Source: Caldilineaceae bacterium SB0661_bin_32 (GTDB lineage: Bacteria > Chloroflexota > Anaerolineae > Caldilineales > Caldilineaceae). From it: a DNA stretch of 35,987 nt. Location: positions 1 through 35,987 of the forward strand of contig VXMH01000011.1 in assembly GCA_009841235.1 (NCBI GenBank), written 5' to 3'. The translations under genes were made by a program, and so were the position numbers. The notes beneath the pieces are model-generated. The model was not told where the DNA came from, did not search any database, and worked only from the letters and a program-made list of their open reading frames with translations. Below, piece by piece: positions 25,934 to 35,596 of the stretch (positions are counted from its first letter, which is position 1; each line of letters begins with the position of its first letter).

Positions 25934-27056
25934 TAGGACTTTCGCTGAGAGGTCAAGAACCTGTAAACTTGCGACATGATTACAAAACAAAAGTACGTCG
26001 AATCCCTTGTCAGCACGCCGATCCACGACACCTGTACCAATCTGGCTGAACATCTGCAAGGCATGAGCCACGATGTCGTCAGCAATTACCTGAAACGAGA
26101 GCGACTTACAGCCAGGCATCTCTGGGAACTGATGTCGGCAACAGATCGACGACAGTCCAGAAACGTACCTGATTATTGACGACCGTGGGCAAGACAAACG
26201 CTACTCACGCTCAATCGAGATGGTCAAGCTGCAATGTTGAAGATTTTTCGTATTGGTGTTTGCATGAAGACCTGCCCGTCGAAAGAATCTTCAAATACAG
26301 TGGCGCTGAAGCTGGTCTGGCGCCTGGCATCGGTGTTGTGAATCTGGTTCATACCAGTGGTGAAGATGGCGACGCTTATCCGATCGATTTCCGCATCTAC
26401 GCCAAAGAAGCGGATGGGAAGTCAAAGAACGACCAGGTTCAAGAGATGCTGCTGCGCGCGGTTGGCGACAAACAGATTCAGGCCAAGACGGTGCTGTTTG
26501 ACAGTTGGTATGGCTCCTGGCAAAACTTGAAGCTGGTTCACCGCCTGGGATTGATCTTCTACACCACACTCAAGGCGAACCGCCTGGTCAGTCTGAGCGC
26601 AGAAGATGGCTATATCCATCTCGATGCGATCGATTGGAACGACGAACGGCTTAGGCATGGCCTCATTGTCAAGCGCAAGAAGGCGCCTTTCAAAGTGAGA
26701 TTGTTCAAGGTGGTTGCCCAACACGGCGCCATTGACTGAATCATCACCAATGATCCAGATGAGACTGTGATCACGCAAGTCGCTCAACACGCGAACGAGT
26801 TGCGCTGGTAGGTCGAAGAATGTCACCGCCCATTGAAGCAACTGACTGGCTCGGCCCAATGCCGTTGTCGCAAAGCTCGTTCTCAGCGCACTCATCTCGC
26901 TTGCTGTTACCATGCTTGGCTTTCACTGAAGGCCCACGCTACCCTGCTCAACAAAACCATCTATCGCGTCCATACTGACCTCTTCAGCGATTATCTGCGC
27001 AACCAACTTCGCAGCCCTACTATTCCGGCGTTCCAGATAGCTTAGCGAAAGTCCTA
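25934..27056 (+). mobile_element. Degenerate IS701-like insertion sequence
   Basis: The element is 1123 bp, bounded by terminal inverted repeats TAGGACTTTCGCTGAG (25934-25949) and CTTAGCGAAAGTCCTA (27041-27056). These match at 15 of 16 bases, with weaker similarity continuing to about 27 bp. It encloses one broken DDE transposase gene on the plus strand, opposite to the RHS locus. No clear target duplication longer than TA is evident. It separates the RHS toxin gene from the lipoprotein gene downstream, and its decay shows that the insertion is old and immobile on its own. Confidence 0.85.
25976..27045 (+). pseudogene. IS701-family-like DDE transposase, inactivated
   Basis: The reading frame starts MITKQKYVESLVSTPIHDTCTNLAEHL, as in IS701-type transposases, but is broken several times. 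A frameshift near 26148 moves LIIDDRGQDKRYSR into another frame. A further disrupted stretch precedes YSG..., and two in-frame stops follow: TGA at 26737 where Trp is expected and TAG at 26812 where Gln is expected. The DDE elements can still be traced: DD in LIIDD, D in FDSWY, and E in VEECHRPLKQLTG. The conserved C-terminus HLACCYHAWLSLKA and the end LFSDYLRNQLR are present. It is certainly nonfunctional as written unless the stops are sequencing errors. Confidence 0.88.
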
Positions 27057-27144
27057 TCAATAAGGTATCCCTGCCGTCGAAAATGCACAGTTCACATCTT
27101 TTAGGAGACTCTGTTGAGATTTCGCAAGGAACGACCTCGAAGTG

Positions 27145-30100
27145 CTATTTTCTCAACAGGTTACCGGCTTCCCTTTGGAAAGTCTGCCTGAACGTAACTT
27201 CATCTATGTTCAATCCGTACCGATCATACAGGGTTATCCCGATCTGGACCCCTGCCTGGTCGGCAGGATCATCAAAATTGCTACTCTTGTCATAATTCAA
27301 GCTTTGAGTTCTTCTCAAGTCACTTACGACCTGGCCTAACCCGGCGCCCAGGAGAAGTTCACCATGTGTAAAGCGGGCGGCGCGCCCAGCATATCCGTAG
27401 TTGATGTTCCCCCAAACATCGTAGAAATAGGTGACGCCGCCGTAGTCGGTCCAAGACCCGTCCAGTGCCTCCCCTATACGCACTTTGTAATCCCACGGTC
27501 TCCCCGGCCCTACCAAGAGTGCCCACATCGTGTATGCAGTTATCTTGAAGGATGTAGAGAATTCGCCGCCAGCAGGGCCTATAGATGGAAGATGCAATGT
27601 GCCAGCCTCGTTCAATCCACGGATGGTCAGAAGCCTCTCGTCCTGTGTATTCCCCTTGATCTCGCGGATAAACCAGCCAATCAGATCCTCTCTTATCACT
27701 TCATAAAGGATTTCCTGGTCTGCGTATGTTGGCCGAATCGGCCTGCTCCAGTGACCGTCCGACCCTCGTGCGAAGCCGCGGGCGTTGTACCAACGATTCT
27801 TCCAGTAAAAATCTACGACCCACGGATCGGCTCCGGTAGGGGGACCCTTCGGTGAATCGGGAAGGTCAATTGGAATGTTACCATTAGGGTCGTTGTACTT
27901 GAGCGGATTTCCTCTTGCATAGAGGAAGCGGTTGTAGTCGATAACCCGCCCCGCGTCCGGCACAATCGAGTCAGGCGAGATGAACGTGCCCAGCGCGGGG
28001 TCATAGTAGCGCGCATTGTAGTACAGCAGCCCCGTCCCATCCTCCTTCTGCCCCGTGAACGTCCTGTCCGTCCGCAGCGTTCCCGACGCGCTGCGCTGCG
28101 CGCCGTACGGGTCGTAGGCGCGGCTGCCCTCCACCACCGAGCCCGCGGTCGTCACCGACGTGCTGCCCAGGTGGTCTCCGTGCATGTGGTAAAGGGTACT
28201 CCCCCGCTTCACCGCAACGCGCAGCCCGCCGAAGCTGTAGTGGCTTACCGCCGTCGTCACACCGCTCGTCTCCTCCTCCTCGTAATGGCCGAAGAAGGTG
28301 TAGGTCGTCGTGCCGCTGCTCACCTTCTTGACGCGCGCGCCGTCGACGTCGTACCAGTACTGCTCCAGCAAACTGCCGTTGTTGTCCTGCACCTGGGACA
28401 GCCGGTTCTGCGCGTCCCAGACAAGCGTTTGCTGGCTGCCAAGCCCCTTGTTGCGCATGGTCATGTTGCCGTTGGCATCGTAATCAAAGCGGTCATTGCC
28501 GCCGATGCGATCCACAGCGTGGTAGGGCCCGCCGTCGCCGTAACCGTAGCTCTGCCCGTTGAACGCGGTCAGCCGGTTGGCGCCGTCGTAGCTGTAGCTT
28601 CTTCCATAGGCTGCAGTCAGTCGGCCCAGCCCGTCGTACGTGAAGCTGTGACTCGTCGTTTCCTCGGTCAGAGCCGTAATGTCGCCGAAGTAGTTGTAGG
28701 CGTAGCTGCGGTTGAGACGCTCGCCCGCACCCTCGCTCAGCCCCACCTTCAGGCTCTCCAGCATGCCGCCGTTTCGCTTGGCCGTCCAGGGGTAGTAGCG
28801 CTGCGTGCGCCAGAGGTTGCCGGCCGCAGGCAATCGCAGCGCGGTCATGCGCCCGGCCTCGTCATAGCTGACCCTGTCCACCAGCGTTCCATGCACCGAG
28901 CTGCTCAACCCCACCGCCGCGCCCGGGCTGCCGTAGCTGGTCGTCACCACTTCGCCGCCGTGATAGGTCACCGTTGTCGGCCGGTGGTAGTTGTCGTAGC
29001 CGTAGCTGCTCGTGCGCGTCAGGCTGTCAACAGTAACGCTCTCGCTGTTGAGACGGCTGTAGCTGTCGTAACTGAACGTCCGGGTCACCGCGGCATTGAC
29101 GATGCGCTGCACGCGGCCCTGTGGGTCGTAGCTGTAGGCGCTGCCGAGGTCGGCGTCGGTCACCGTCGCCGCGCAGCTCTCGTCACTGCGCAGCACGCGG
29201 CCGCGCATGCGGCCCAGGCTGTCGTAGTAGAGACAGCTGGTCTGGTTGCGCGCGTCGGTCTGGCGCGTCAGCTGGCCCAGGGCATTGTAGTCATAGCGCC
29301 AGCTGCCGAGGTCGGCGTCGCTCATGCTGGTCTTGCGACCGGCCAGATCATAGTGGATGCTGCTCGTGCGCTGCCAGCGGCGCTCGCCGGCGTCGCGGCG
29401 GTAGACCTGCGTCAGCCGGTCCGCGCCGTCGTAGGTGAGCGAGATCTCGGCCTCGAGCGTCCAGTCCTCTTCGCCTGGCATGTAGGAGCGCAAAAGGGTC
29501 GTGCGCCCGAGCTGGTCCTGCTGCTGCCAGCTGAGCAGACGGCGTTCGTTCCCGCCCTGGCCGCTGGCTGTGACCGAGGAGGTCAGACCATTGTAGTGGT
29601 AGCTGGTGGTTGCCCCGTTGGCCGCCTGCGTGCTCGCGGGCCGGCCGAGCGCATCGTAGCCGGTGGCGGTGAAGCCGGCGTCCCAGTTGGGTTCATGCGT
29701 CCACGCGAACAAAACCGGCCGCGGCACGCTGGTGCGCCGCACGCGGCCCAGCCCGTCGTAGGCGTAGTCGACCACCGTTTCAAGCGGATTCTCGACGTCG
29801 GAGCAGCCGCCCATCCGCGTCTGCCACCCCTGCCGCGGCGTCTGCTCCTGGATCAGCTGGCCGAACCCGTCGTAGAGTTTGCGCACGAAGTTGCCTTCGC
29901 AGCGCGGCTGGCTCCGGGTGACGACGACATTGGCGTTCTGGCCCATGCTGCCCCAGGGATAGTAGCGCCACTGGATATGCGCCTTGTCGCGATCGGGGTG
30001 GCCGACGCCCCTTTCCCAGCGGTGGCTGGCGCGGCCGAAACTGTCGTACGCCTGCTTCGTGCACACGCCGTCCGCGGCGCAGAACTCCTGCATCGCGCCC

Positions 30101-33100
30101 CAGAAGCCGCCCTCCGCGCGGCTGTCATCGCCGTTTATGCCGAAGTAGCGGCCGGTCTCGTCGAGCGAGCCGTCGTTGGCGTTGTAACGGCGTGTGGGGA
30201 AGAGATGGAAGACCGCATCGTACTCGGTGCGGATGTCGCGGCTCGTGCCCTCGGTCCAGGCGCGCGTCACGTTGCCAACCGCGTCATACGCCATGCGGCC
30301 CACGATGAGCCTGGCCGCGTCGTTCTCGCCGCAGCGGCTGATGGGCCGCTCGCTCTTGGTCAAGTTGCCGTTGCCGTCGTAGGCGTAACGCGTCTCCGCA
30401 ATGCAGCGGCCGCGCTCGTCCTCGACCCGCTCGCGGCTGGGTCGGTTTACGATATGACGTTGGATAAGGGCTGTGTCCTCGCTGTACGCGGTCTCCGTCC
30501 GGCGCAGGACCTTCCTGTCTTCCGCATCCCGCTCCTCGACGCGGACCAGGTTGCCGAAGGTACTCTCATGGAAGTAGTGGGTATGCCGCACGCGCGCGTT
30601 GTCGTCGCCGTCTCCGTCAAAGGTGTAGACCGACTCCGACTCTCTACGCACCCAGTGGGAGCCGCCCCGCAGCTCCATGTAGCCCCAGTTAATCTCCTGC
30701 TGCTGCATGAGCCCGCCGTCAGCAGAGTGTACTTTGCGCTGCCAGAGCAGCCCCCGCCGCGGGTCGATCTCCTCGCGGCGCTCCTCGACGTGCTGATGAT
30801 ACCAGCTTTCGACCACCTGCTCCAGGAGGTGGCTGGGAATGTTGAGAGCGTTGTCGCGGGTGTAACGCCGGCGCTGGCTCCAGGCATGGCCCAGGTACTC
30901 GAACATGCCGTCTCGCACATGCCCCTTGATGCCGTGATACCGGTAGACGCTGCGCGCCTCGCCGCCGGCGCCGTTGCTCCAGACCGCCTCGGTGACAGGC
31001 CGCCGCACCGGATTCCGGGTTACGTTGGAGCAGTCGTGGCAGTCCGTGATCGCCTGCTGGCCGTAGCTGTAGCGGACGCTGCCGCCCAGGCCGTTGTCGG
31101 CCTCGGTCAGACGCACGGCATTGTCGCTGCCCCTGTAGTTGAAACGCCAGCTGCGCAGGGTCTCCTGCCCCAGCTTGCCGCGCCGCGTGACGCTGCTCAG
31201 CAGTGAGTGATGCCGGCCCTGGCTGTAGCCCAGTTCGTATTCGGCGATGCTGTGCCAGCCGTTGGGGTTGTCCCAGGCCTCGATCCGGATCGTCTTGAGC
31301 CGCTCCTTGCCGAAGCGGGCCTGGTCGCAGCGCTCCTTCTCGATCTCAAAGTCAGGCCGCGGCTCGCGCGTGAAAGTAACGCGCAGTTTCGGTTCAATGC
31401 CCTGGCCGGAGTTGGCGCTCCAGCGGACCGTCTTGGGGTAGACCATGCGGTCGTAGCGCAGATCGTCGCCGTAGAACTGCATGCGGCCATCGCGGTCGTT
31501 GCGGCAGGCGAACGCCTCTGTCTCCGCGTCGTACTCATATTCGATGCGGTTGCCGTTGGCGTCTTCCACCAGGCGCAGATGCCAGCGGCTTCCCCGGCGG
31601 TTGTGATGATTGCGCCGATCGTAAAAGAGCACTTCGGTCCAGTTGCCGAGCGGTTCGCCCGCGTGCGTTGGGGAGGACGAATCGAGGGCTGCGAACTGAT
31701 GGGATCCGAAGTGGTAGACAGTGCCGTCAGGGGTTGTGATGCGCCAGTCGTCGAGATCGTAGCGGTTGTGCCCGGTGTTGGGCACTTCGAATCCGCTCCA
31801 GCTCCGCTCATGTTCGATCTTCAAGAACTGCTCCGGATCGGATACCCATCTGCCGCGATACTCGAAAATGCGGAGGGAAGCCCCGTTCAGCATCAGATTG
31901 TAATCGTCGGCGTCGAAACGGCTGGAAATATGGCTCAGACCGCCCATACTCCAGCCGTAGCCGACCCAATTGGCCTGGGCCTTGTACTCGGTCGGGCCGT
32001 GGATACTCTCGATGTCGTCGGCCACACCGCTGGAATAGTTCAGGCTCAACCCGGGCGTCAATCCGCCCAGGCCCGCCGGCGCGGCGATGGGGATGCTCAG
32101 CTGAGCGTAGCCTGTGAACTCGTTGCTGCTGAAGGCGTCAATATTGGGCAGCAGGTCGCTGCCCCCGGTGAGCCGTTCACCCAACCCCCACTGGCTCAGA
32201 TGATCAACGTGCGCCACAAAACGCTGTTCCTCTGCAAGGTAACTGCTGACCACCGGTTGCCATGTATCGTTGTTGTCGGCGCGGGTGTAGAGACCGATCT
32301 GTGTCGGGTCGATTCCTTCTGCGATCAGTGAGTCCGCGTCGAAGACCAGCGTGGCCGGCTCCGCCATCGCGCCGGCGCGGGCCCCGCGCGTGCTGCGCGC
32401 CTCGATCTCCCAGCTGCGTACAAGACGCTCCATCCCGCCCCCCGGCTGTTGCCCCGCGTCCGGCTGGGACAGCTCTCTGACCTCGGCGCGCATGCCGCCG
32501 CTCGCAATCTGCGGATCCAGCAACACAGTCACCTCCGCATCGGTCTCCACGCCGAGGAGGAGGCTCTTCTCCTGGGCGGCGTAGCCGCTTTGCTTCAGCG
32601 TTGCGGTGATCTTGAACACATCCCCCGCCTGCGCCTGCGGCGCACGCAGGCTGAGCTGCGCCGCAAAAGGCGTCACCTCCACGTCCGGCAGCGTCCAGCT
32701 CGTTTCTCCCGTCAGTCGCTCCAGCGCCGTGTCGATCTGCAACGAAAGCGCGGCGCCCTCTGTGCTGGGCCCCGGATCACCTTTGACCTCAACCGTAACG
32801 CTGAAAGGCTGGCTGGCGCTTACCAATGTAGTCGACGCCTGTAACAGCAGCACGCCAGGCGCCAGGACCGGGTCCGACTGCGGACTGACTGCGCCGGCCG
32901 GAATCAGGACGGTCGGTCCATCGCCTGGAGGCGGAGCCAACCGCGCGCCGGCTGCGGACGGCGGCCGGTTCACGTCCGTTGCGGCCGTATCCCCGGCCCG
33001 GCCCGACGCTCTCGAACCGCCCTGCCGCTGTGCATGGGATGATACCGGCAGCGTCAGTGCCAGGATGAGCGCAAAATGCAACATGTAGAGCGGGAAAGCG

Positions 33101-33120
33101 GTGACAAGTCGACGGCGCAT
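27145..33120 (-). CDS. Secreted RHS/YD-repeat polymorphic toxin protein with type 44-like C-terminal tip
   Basis: A 1991-residue exported protein. A signal peptide (about 1-30, ending SHAQ) is followed by an approximately 300-residue beta-rich region. Next comes an SpvB/TcaB-type segment with GLGGLTPGLSLNYSSG near 350, then a long array of RHS/YD repeats (about 480-1690). The array closes with the RHS core motif LLYYNARYYDPALGTFISPD (about 1700-1716) and NPLKYNDPNG, the usual self-cleavage boundary. The last 245 or so residues form a separate tip, lower in GC, with PWDYKVRIG, NINYGYAGRAARF, GAGLGQVVSDL and DDPADQAGVQIG. I associate that pattern with polymorphic toxin type 44 (PF15607), whose activity I do not know. 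The RHS shell would encapsulate the tip, as in WapA/TcC proteins. A PA14 protein gene lies 166 nt upstream on the same strand. Confidence 0.9.
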   Translation of the reverse strand: MRRRLVTAFPLYMLHFALILALTLPVSSHAQRQGGSRASGRAGDTAATDVNRPPSAAGARLAPPPGDGPTVLIPAGAVSPQSDPVLAPGVLLLQASTTLVSASQPFSVTVEVKGDPGPSTEGAALSLQIDTALERLTGETSWTLPDVEVTPFAAQLSLRAPQAQAGDVFKITATLKQSGYAAQEKSLLLGVETDAEVTVLLDPQIASGGMRAEVRELSQPDAGQQPGGGMERLVRSWEIEARSTRGARAGAMAEPATLVFDADSLIAEGIDPTQIGLYTRADNNDTWQPVVSSYLAEEQRFVAHVDHLSQWGLGERLTGGSDLLPNIDAFSSNEFTGYAQLSIPIAAPAGLGGLTPGLSLNYSSGVADDIESIHGPTEYKAQANWVGYGWSMGGLSHISSRFDADDYNLMLNGASLRIFEYRGRWVSDPEQFLKIEHERSWSGFEVPNTGHNRYDLDDWRITTPDGTVYHFGSHQFAALDSSSPTHAGEPLGNWTEVLFYDRRNHHNRRGSRWHLRLVEDANGNRIEYEYDAETEAFACRNDRDGRMQFYGDDLRYDRMVYPKTVRWSANSGQGIEPKLRVTFTREPRPDFEIEKERCDQARFGKERLKTIRIEAWDNPNGWHSIAEYELGYSQGRHHSLLSSVTRRGKLGQETLRSWRFNYRGSDNAVRLTEADNGLGGSVRYSYGQQAITDCHDCSNVTRNPVRRPVTEAVWSNGAGGEARSVYRYHGIKGHVRDGMFEYLGHAWSQRRRYTRDNALNIPSHLLEQVVESWYHQHVEERREEIDPRRGLLWQRKVHSADGGLMQQQEINWGYMELRGGSHWVRRESESVYTFDGDGDDNARVRHTHYFHESTFGNLVRVEERDAEDRKVLRRTETAYSEDTALIQRHIVNRPSRERVEDERGRCIAETRYAYDGNGNLTKSERPISRCGENDAARLIVGRMAYDAVGNVTRAWTEGTSRDIRTEYDAVFHLFPTRRYNANDGSLDETGRYFGINGDDSRAEGGFWGAMQEFCAADGVCTKQAYDSFGRASHRWERGVGHPDRDKAHIQWRYYPWGSMGQNANVVVTRSQPRCEGNFVRKLYDGFGQLIQEQTPRQGWQTRMGGCSDVENPLETVVDYAYDGLGRVRRTSVPRPVLFAWTHEPNWDAGFTATGYDALGRPASTQAANGATTSYHYNGLTSSVTASGQGGNERRLLSWQQQDQLGRTTLLRSYMPGEEDWTLEAEISLTYDGADRLTQVYRRDAGERRWQRTSSIHYDLAGRKTSMSDADLGSWRYDYNALGQLTRQTDARNQTSCLYYDSLGRMRGRVLRSDESCAATVTDADLGSAYSYDPQGRVQRIVNAAVTRTFSYDSYSRLNSESVTVDSLTRTSSYGYDNYHRPTTVTYHGGEVVTTSYGSPGAAVGLSSSVHGTLVDRVSYDEAGRMTALRLPAAGNLWRTQRYYPWTAKRNGGMLESLKVGLSEGAGERLNRSYAYNYFGDITALTEETTSHSFTYDGLGRLTAAYGRSYSYDGANRLTAFNGQSYGYGDGGPYHAVDRIGGNDRFDYDANGNMTMRNKGLGSQQTLVWDAQNRLSQVQDNNGSLLEQYWYDVDGARVKKVSSGTTTYTFFGHYEEEETSGVTTAVSHYSFGGLRVAVKRGSTLYHMHGDHLGSTSVTTAGSVVEGSRAYDPYGAQRSASGTLRTDRTFTGQKEDGTGLLYYNARYYDPALGTFISPDSIVPDAGRVIDYNRFLYARGNPLKYNDPNGNIPIDLPDSPKGPPTGADPWVVDFYWKNRWYNARGFARGSDGHWSRPIRPTYADQEILYEVIREDLIGWFIREIKGNTQDERLLTIRGLNEAGTLHLPSIGPAGGEFSTSFKITAYTMWALLVGPGRPWDYKVRIGEALDGSWTDYGGVTYFYDVWGNINYGYAGRAARFTHGELLLGAGLGQVVSDLRRTQSLNYDKSSNFDDPADQAGVQIGITLYDRYGLNIDEVTFRQTFQREAGNLLRK
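28571..29201 (-). repeat. RHS core segment duplicated at 24450-25138
   Basis: This part of the RHS gene is the parent, or sister, of the fragment at 24.45-25.14 kb. The stretch from 28686 to 29155 is nearly identical to the fragment at base level over about 470 bp. Divergence is concentrated at the ends, around the palindromic insertion and at a 3-codon difference (AYGRSYSYDG here against AASGSYNRTYSYDG there). Such identity permits homologous recombination between the two, about 4 kb apart in direct orientation. Confidence 0.8.
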
Positions 33121-33286
33121 CTCTGATTTGGATCCTCTCTGTCTGAACTGTTCTCGAATTGACTATTGAAACGCCGTGACGGTCCGTCCATCCTTTCGCC
33201 GCGCCCGGCATCCCGGTTGGAGGAAGGCAGGCGCATCATGGCCGGCAGGGCATCCGTCACGAACCCCTGTCCACGGCAGTGACCCA

Positions 33287-35596
33287 CTAGCCGCCGCAGT
33301 TGTTCAAACTCACGCTGACGGTACTGCCGGCGCTCCAACCCGGATCGACGTCGTCCCAGAAAAACTGCCGGTCGTTGGGCCCGCGCGCGTCGGCAAAACT
33401 GAGCCGGGTCGTGCCCAGACACAGCGCCAGGCCGTCGCGCTCTGCACCGATATCGGCAGACAGTTCGATGCTGACGCTGTCGGAAAACGAATCATGCAGG
33501 ATCGCCTCCACCGAGTAGGAGGTCCCTTGCCAGCTGAAGTCATTGTCGCTGAGCGCGCCGCTGCCGCCCGCTCGATAACCGAAATAGCCCCCGCTGCTCC
33601 CCACCGTCAACGTAGTCGACCACACCGCCGGCTCCGGCGTCGCGGTCGGTCCGGGCAAAGCGCCGCGTCTCTCCCACTGGAAATCGATCCTGGCCTCCCC
33701 TTCATTTTCGTAGTGTTCGACGCGGATAGTGTGGTCGCCGGCGATCAGGGGCAGGTCGGCGGTGTATGTATGGTCGTAACAACAGTCGTCCCAGTGGTCG
33801 AGAATCAGCTGGCCGTCCACCCAGACACGTGCGCCGTCATCTTTGCGAAGAATAAAGCGATAAAGACCGCCATCCAGGGTGACGATCCGCTCCCAACGCA
33901 GTGAATAGTGATCGCGCGGCAACCCGTACGGGCCGCCGTCGCGATAGTCGTGGTCAATGGCGTTCCCGTTTTCGCTCCGCACACCTGCCGGGGCGCCCGC
34001 CAGGTCCTGGTTGGCGAAGTATTCGACCCGCCAGTTGCTATATTCCTCCAGTCGAGGCGTTGCCGTAGGCGTCGGTGTCATCGTGGGCGTCGCTGTCGCT
34101 GCCGGCAGTGGCCCGCGCCGCTCCCACTGAAATCTGATCTGGGCGTCGTTGCCCCATTCGGAGTATTCGACCTTTATTTTATGGGCGCCGGCGGGCAGGG
34201 ATACTTCTGCATTATATGTGCGGCTGCCGTCATCAGGATGCCAATGGTCGATGAGCAGCTGGCCGTCGACCCAGACGCGTGCGCCGTCATCCTTGCGGAC
34301 GGAGAAGCGATAGAGCCCGTCTGTAAAGGTGACGATGCGGGTCCAGCGAACGGAAAAGTTTTCCGCAGGTATGCCGTCCGCAGGGCTGCTTCTCCTCCAA
34401 TTGAAGTCGATGTCGGCGTCGTTCTGCACCAACACAGGATCCCCGTGAAGGTCCCGGTTGTTGAAGTACTCTCCCTTCCAGCCGCTGAAATCCTGTAGTG
34501 GAGGCACGGTCGTAGCAGTCGGCGTTGCCGTTGCCGTCCCAGTCGCCGTCGGCGTGGCCGTCGGCAGCGGCCCGCTCCGCGTCCATCCGAATTCGATCGA
34601 GGCGTTCCCACTTTCATCCCGGTATTCGACGCGCATGGCGTGCGTTCCAGCGGTTACGGGAACTTCGACATGAATGGCGCCGCGACTGCTGACATCGCGC
34701 CGGAGCTCGAAGATCAGCCGGCTGTCGAGCCAGACGCGCGCGACATCACTCGTTCCGAGGGTGAAGCGATAGACGCCGCTCTGATCAAAAGAGACGCTCC
34801 GTGTCCAGCGCACTGAAAAACCGTCTTGGGACAGCTGTGTGTACGGGCTGCCGCTGCCCCAATTGAAGTTGAGGTCCACGCTGCCTGCAGCGATTGCCCG
34901 CGCCCCCGTCAGGTCCGGGCTCGCGTAGTATTCCCCCAGCCAGCCGCCGGGAACTGTGGGAATCTGAGCCGACCACGCGCCCTCTTCGCCCCCGGCGGTC
35001 AGCCCCTGCACAGTGTAGAAGTAGAGCGTCCCCGCCGTCAGGTTGCGGTGCGTGTGCGTCGTCGCCGTCAGATTGTTTCCTCCAATCTGCTGCCACCGGG
35101 TGGAGCTTTCCCACGCCCACAATGCGTAGCGCGCCGCGCCGGACACCGCGCTCCAGCTCAACTCAACCGCGTCCGCCGTCGCCTGAACAGTCAACTCGGG
35201 CGCCGGCAGCGCAGGCGCCTGCGACGCCGCAAGATCGCCGTCGGGGTCTTGCCGGCCGGCATCGGCGGGAATAACTGTGAAATCGACGCTGGCGGAGGTC
35301 AGTTCGATGCCGGTGGAATCCCATAAGCGCGCATGCAACCTGTAGGAACCGGACGGACAGGACGGGGAGACTGCGCCGGCGGCCACGGCCGTGCCTTCCT
35401 CAATGTGGTTCACGCTGAGTTCGCCGCCCAGCCCAGCCCCTTCGCAGACGTCCGCATTGCTCCCGTCTATCGCGGATGTCACGTCGGCCCGGTAGTTGAG
35501 ACTGCCGGCCGAACCGGAGATCAGATTGTGGAACGACAGGGTCGCGATGATGTTCGTTCCCTGAACCGCCGTGTCGGGCGACAACGCAATCGCCAC
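33287..35596 (-). CDS. Multi-domain PA14 protein (Fn3 plus three PA14 domains), N-terminus apparently lost
   Basis: The 769-residue frame contains an N-terminal beta domain (about 1-110, CARDB-like) and an Fn3-like domain (about 132-214). Three PA14 domains follow at about 218-340, 372-494 and 521-643. The PA14 copies share GLYRF..RKDDGARVWVDGQL and WERRGPLP ends; PA14 domains commonly bind sugars. Thr/Pro/Ala linkers (for example PTATPTATGTATATPTATT) separate them. The last 110 residues form another beta domain of unknown family (TVGSSGGYFGY...). The frame starts at GTG 35596 inside a domain-like run; a TAG lies only 30 nt upstream and no signal peptide is found. The protein is obviously built for export, so its 5' end was probably lost or frameshifted. 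It precedes the RHS gene by 166 nt. Confidence 0.75.
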   Translation of the reverse strand: MAIALSPDTAVQGTNIIATLSFHNLISGSAGSLNYRADVTSAIDGSNADVCEGAGLGGELSVNHIEEGTAVAAGAVSPSCPSGSYRLHARLWDSTGIELTSASVDFTVIPADAGRQDPDGDLAASQAPALPAPELTVQATADAVELSWSAVSGAARYALWAWESSTRWQQIGGNNLTATTHTHRNLTAGTLYFYTVQGLTAGGEEGAWSAQIPTVPGGWLGEYYASPDLTGARAIAAGSVDLNFNWGSGSPYTQLSQDGFSVRWTRSVSFDQSGVYRFTLGTSDVARVWLDSRLIFELRRDVSSRGAIHVEVPVTAGTHAMRVEYRDESGNASIEFGWTRSGPLPTATPTATGTATATPTATTVPPLQDFSGWKGEYFNNRDLHGDPVLVQNDADIDFNWRRSSPADGIPAENFSVRWTRIVTFTDGLYRFSVRKDDGARVWVDGQLLIDHWHPDDGSRTYNAEVSLPAGAHKIKVEYSEWGNDAQIRFQWERRGPLPAATATPTMTPTPTATPRLEEYSNWRVEYFANQDLAGAPAGVRSENGNAIDHDYRDGGPYGLPRDHYSLRWERIVTLDGGLYRFILRKDDGARVWVDGQLILDHWDDCCYDHTYTADLPLIAGDHTIRVEHYENEGEARIDFQWERRGALPGPTATPEPAVWSTTLTVGSSGGYFGYRAGGSGALSDNDFSWQGTSYSVEAILHDSFSDSVSIELSADIGAERDGLALCLGTTRLSFADARGPNDRQFFWDDVDPGWSAGSTVSVSLNNCGG

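Noticed and set aside
25898..26197. N-terminal 100-residue extension of the lipoprotein frame
   Set aside because: It reads antisense through the IS end and transposase start. The signal peptide and lipobox begin right after the ATG at 25897.
28171..31206. A 1011-codon open frame on the plus strand, antisense to the RHS gene
   Set aside because: It has a monotonous Val/Ala/Arg-rich composition that mirrors the repeated Tyr/Asp codons of the RHS array on the other strand. No domain, signal or ribosome site is seen; it is a by-product of codon use.
27145..33120. The periodic RHS coding repeats as a CRISPR or tandem array
   Set aside because: The period reflects degenerate YD-repeat protein motifs with no constant spacer or identical repeat.
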